DNA from: Micropterus salmoides
Taxonomy: Eukaryota > Chordata > Actinopteri > Centrarchiformes > Centrarchidae
Reading direction: 5' to 3'
DNA: 64,000 bases
Assembly: GCF_014851395.1 (NCBI RefSeq)
Contig: NW_024040596.1
Span: 6,636,155 to 6,700,154, forward strand
The notes beneath the pieces are model-generated. The model saw only the letters and a list, made by a program, of their open reading frames with translations. It searched no databases and had not been told where the DNA came from. Shown piece by piece: positions 60,389 to 64,000 of this stretch. Both the position numbers and the translations under genes were made by a program. Positions within the stretch are counted from its first letter, which is position 1, and every line of letters starts with the position of its first letter.

Positions 60389-61265
60389 TAGGGATGCACT
60401 GAAATGTAAATTCCTAGCCGAAGACGAAACCGAATATAATGAAAAAATTGGCCGAACAAGTACATTCACATTTTTTCCTTTTATTTTGCCTTTTTTTTTA
60501 CCATCGCATAAATTTAATAGTCAAAATGTGCTTTTTACTCAGTGTTTCCCACAGGATTTGGAGAGACTATGGTCCGAGGCCCGACAGGGTCCGCTAAGTA
60601 AATTATATATGTGTCCATTTCACTTTTAATGGACACATGTAATGTGTTTTATACTTTCTGTGAATATAATCCAATTAATCTTATTTCCGTACTGTATAGA
60701 CACCTTATTTTGAAAACCGGACGTTGTCACATATGTATCCTCGCGCTAAATTCATCAAGTCCAACACAATTTGATAAACAATATTGTATGTGGTTCTCAT
60801 ATCGCGTAACATGAAGACTTAATAGCCTCTCTTTAGAAGGACTCTCATACTGCAACACTTAAACTGACAGGATAAAGTCGCTAACCTGCCTGTCAGCTCC
60901 TTTTTATATACAGTCTATGGTCAGCTCGCACTGGTCCATTTCAGTGGAGTTACCATAAAGGCTTTAAGACATGTGCACTCCAAATTTAGGTGCGGTTAGC
61001 TTAATCACCTCAGAAACGAGCGACAGAAACACTCAAAGCGGGTCAGACCGTTTGTTGCCTTTTCTAAGAAGTCAGCCACAGATGGAGTGGATGTGCTGGG
61101 AGACAATTCAGCAGAACAGTGTCTGCAAACAGCAATTTTTTCATCTTTCTCAGACACTTACGTTGACATGTCAACGTAATTGTTCGGTAAAATTTATGTG
61201 GTCTTTTGACTTATTAGTCGAACACTGAAAGTGCTTTTTTTTTGCTAACAATCAGTGCATCCCTA
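60389..61265. mobile_element. Non-autonomous hAT-type DNA transposon with intact TSD
   Basis: The 877-bp element has perfect 14-bp terminal inverted repeats (TAGGGATGCACTGA at 60389; the complement ends at 61265) flanked on both sides by the identical 8-bp CTTAACAG (60381-60388 and 61266-61273). An 8-bp target duplication and TAGGGATGCA-type ends are typical of the hAT superfamily. No transposase-like frame is present inside, so it would have depended on a partner element for movement. Confidence 0.9.
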
Positions 61266-62689
61266 CTTAACAGGCTAATGAGCTCTTTTACCTTCACTTG
61301 TGAATTCCATAGCTTCTTGAATTCCCCTATTCACCATTCACATGAATAGAAAGGCTGCAACTGTTAAAGAGACACTGTTGAGTCAGAGAAAAAGGGACTC
61401 ACCAATGCGAAGCCATGATGATGTGTGTATGTGAGTGAGAAAGAGTTGTATATCTTATACACATCAATTCTAATTCATATAATTACAGGATATCTTGTGT
61501 AAATCTCTGCAACAATGTTGTCATATTTGTTGTTTGTTTGGAACTGAAGCTTTAACAATATGGCCGTTGGTGTGTTCTCTTTAATCTGCCATTTTGTGAA
61601 GATCAGCACAGGTTTAAAAGTAGCGATGGCTGTAATCAATAAGTCTGAGTTTGTAGCTCATAGTGTGTGATGTTGGGCTGCCAGTCCAGCACAGTGAGGC
61701 TGCCACCTGTGGCAAAGGAGAGCCGCTGAGACATAGCCAAACACTCCCTCGCTCCCCGCCCTACAGATAACCAGGGCCCAGCCTCATTCAAGAACCTCGC
61801 CCTTCAACCCACTAACTTCTAATCTTCTTCCAGCATGCAAACAGCACCCACCCCTCAGAAATGAGTGCACAATAATGGTATGCTTGGGAGGGCAGAAGCC
61901 CTGTAATAGTAACCGAGTGCCTTTCCTCAGAGCAGGGTGTGGACTCTGCCCCTTTTACACTTTCCCAATCAGTCACAACTTTAGCAACTTTCTCTAGTTA
62001 AGCTTACATAGCTCCCATTATAAGAAAACAGTTTCTCAATTACAGTTTTGGAAAATGGTCAGCAGCCATGTTATGTGTATTTGATGAAATTCATGACTAA
62101 AATATTTAGAATATGTAAAAAACAAAAACTTTATAGAGTTATATATGTATTTTGTGCATGTAGTAGGTTTGCAAAGTGAAAAAGCCCAAAGTCCAGATGG
62201 AGTTCCCATCTCCCACAGAAAACACCGCTCTGAACTGCCTGAAAACAGCTCATTTGTAGTCTAGTCTTTTCTTCCGATGAAAGATATATTTGTTTCAGAT
62301 TAATAATTTCGCCACTCTGAAACTCTTGTATGACCATGTAAACCTGTTCTGGTACAACCCTTAAATAAAACGATGAATCGTGTGAATGAACGTGCAATGT
62401 AAGTGTTTGTGTGTTTTCATCAGTGTACATGTACACTACTATCACTTTCTTAAAGATGCCATCAAGAAGCCTGGAGTTTATGTCTGACAAGTTTACATGT
62501 CCTTTACTATTCCCCTAAGTTTCGGTTACAATCCTCACCTATTATAGACTTGTATACAACATTATATCATACAACATATTGGCATAAAGGCAGTCTGTCT
62601 GTCACAAATTGATTGAGGATTTTTTTTTTTAAATGTCATTGTTGTTTGAATATGATGAGTGAAAGTGTTCCTATATATTTACCTGTAAG

Positions 62690-62958
62690 TGTCTCTGTAT
62701 CTATTTGTAACCGCGCTGCTGCCACTTAAAGGTTTGAATGAATATTATATGTATTATTCTATTTTACATATTTTTTATTCCTATATTTTAACTTCTGCAC
62801 TATTTATGTCTTTGTCTTAGATATATTTTCCTCATTTTGCCTGTGTGATTTTCTTTTATACATTAGGCATTGTTGGAAGGAGCCTGAGAACAAGTATTTC
62901 ATTGCCAATGATTGCTTCACTGTAATTGTTGTGCATATGACAAATAAAGAACTTAAAC
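62690..62958 (+). repeat. Probable retroelement 3' tail
   Basis: AT-rich DNA leads into GGAGCCTGAGAACAAGTATT, TTGTGCATATGAC and AATAAAGAACTT. It resembles the 3' ends of teleost non-LTR retroelements, which finish with a polyadenylation-like AATAAA motif. No coding part is attached. Confidence 0.4.
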
Positions 62959-64000
62959 TTGTTGAGAAAGCCCCGCCAAAAACCAAAGCACATAAAACAT
63001 TGTTTTTAAATGATGCTGTCTTGACGTTTTGTCAATACAGTAGAATTAACCGTCAGTACAGCTTAACTGAAATATATTTAACATAATTGAATTCATTTGA
63101 ACAAAATTGAAATTAAATGAATTTAAATGAAATGGCTGAAATGGGACTGAGGGGGAAACAAGCCTTCCACAGGTGATGAAGAGTGAGTGTGTGTCTGTCA
63201 GTTAATGTATTGTTAGGCTAATTTCCCCACAGCCTCCTGCAGAGACACATTGTTTCATTTCAATATCAAACGCATGTGAAGGAAAGCTTTTTAAATGGCA
63301 CACTAATTGTTGTAATGGTCTGTTCTCCTGCACCTCTCCTGTGCTCGCTCTCTCACCGCTCCCCTTTTACAACCTCTCTCTTCTCCTTTGACACTTTATT
63401 ATAATGACCTGCTCCCATCTTCCTTTCTTTCTGTTGTTCCACGCACACATGAACACAGATTTGTGAGTGACAGTTTAATGAGAAGTGCTTTTCCATTAAA
63501 GAGACAAAAGGAGAGAATGCATCAATTAACACCCACTTACAAACAACACACACACATTTCTAGATGGGTAAGATTTTATGAGTTTGGCTCAGACATACAA
63601 ACACACACACACACACAGAGCAAAGACCGACGTACAGATGCATTCATTAAGTCAGTCACACAAGTAACCAATGCATTAATCCCACACATACTGTACACTT
63701 TCTGTGGATGAATGAATCTATTTCTCTCATTCTCCCTTTCAAACACATACAGTAGGTATAGATGAAAATGCCTGGTATTCTTAGTCTTTGTCTAGTTTCA
63801 CTCTGCACAAAACACACATGTACATGTGGATTGTAAGAATGTGAAAAGCTAAGTCAGCCTTATGGACACCTGCTGGTAAATCAAAAGCTAGTTTATGACA
63901 TCTCTGATTCTTTTGGCAAAACAAAAAAAAACAACCAAAAAAAGTCTATATTCAGAGATAAAAAAAAACAATATAATACAATATTTGGTGTGTTTCAATT

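Larger units (their letters stand above)
45431..64000. other. Upstream intergenic region of nrp2
   Basis: There are 18.6 kb with no exon I can support on either strand. The open frames are low-complexity or lack recognisable domains. Contents are repeats: three SINE copies, two probable hAT-type elements, two 3' tails of retroelements, a degenerate GGAT-associated repeat and numerous microsatellites, among ordinary AT-rich DNA. Confidence 0.7.

Noticed and set aside
62131..62490. 119-codon minus-strand open frame with fairly protein-like composition
   Set aside because: It begins at a TTG rather than an ATG, shows no known motif, has no splice sites that join it to anything and adjoins a retroelement-like tail.

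Overview
The window is vertebrate genomic DNA, most likely from a ray-finned (teleost) fish. The protein-coding content is split into short exons with canonical GT/AG borders and kilobase-scale introns. The intergenic and intronic DNA is packed with (CA)n, (GT)n and (GA)n microsatellites. The interspersed repeats I recognise (a tRNA-derived SINE with a TTTGGATAAAAGCGTC-type tail, hAT-type DNA transposons, a LINE 3' end) are of kinds common in teleosts. There is no bacterial, plasmid or phage gene, no CRISPR array and no operon. The species cannot be named from the sequence alone.

Only one gene is supported: a neuropilin-2 gene (nrp2; a or b paralogue unresolved) on the minus strand, present as its first seven coding exons. 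Read 5' to 3' on the minus strand: exon 1 (signal peptide, 44393-44318), exon 2 (32495-32315) and exon 3 (20081-19900) together forming CUB1, exon 4 (12773-12546) and exon 5 (10073-9918) forming CUB2, and exon 6 (9816-9647) and exon 7 (5311-5156) forming the first part of the b1 F5/8 type C (discoidin) domain. All junctions keep one reading frame (intron phases 1,2,1,1,1,0,0) and encode 383 residues with no stop or frameshift. The rest of the receptor (end of b1, b2, MAM, membrane span, cytoplasmic tail) is not found here and should lie beyond position 1.

Layout: 1-5155 intron 7 (truncated by the window edge); 5312-9646 intron 6, with a LINE 3' remnant; 9817-9917 a 101-bp intron 5; 10074-12545 intron 4; 12774-19899 intron 3; 20082-32314 intron 2, with a B-box-deleted SINE copy and a foldback element; 32496-44317 intron 1, with a CpG-rich block holding short perfect inverted repeats; 44394-45430 presumed 5' UTR and promoter, CpG-rich with GAGA repeats and a 131-codon upstream ORF; 45431-64000 upstream intergenic DNA with no exon I can support, but with three SINE copies and two probable hAT-type elements, one of which has a perfect 8-bp target-site duplication.

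The encoded protein would be a cell-surface co-receptor for class 3 semaphorins and VEGF family ligands. The CUB domains are semaphorin-contacting and b1 carries the pocket that binds C-terminal arginines. The most interesting coding observation is a Phe in place of a key Tyr of that b1 pocket. I found no novel multi-gene system; the rest of the interest is in repeat biology and possible regulatory DNA.
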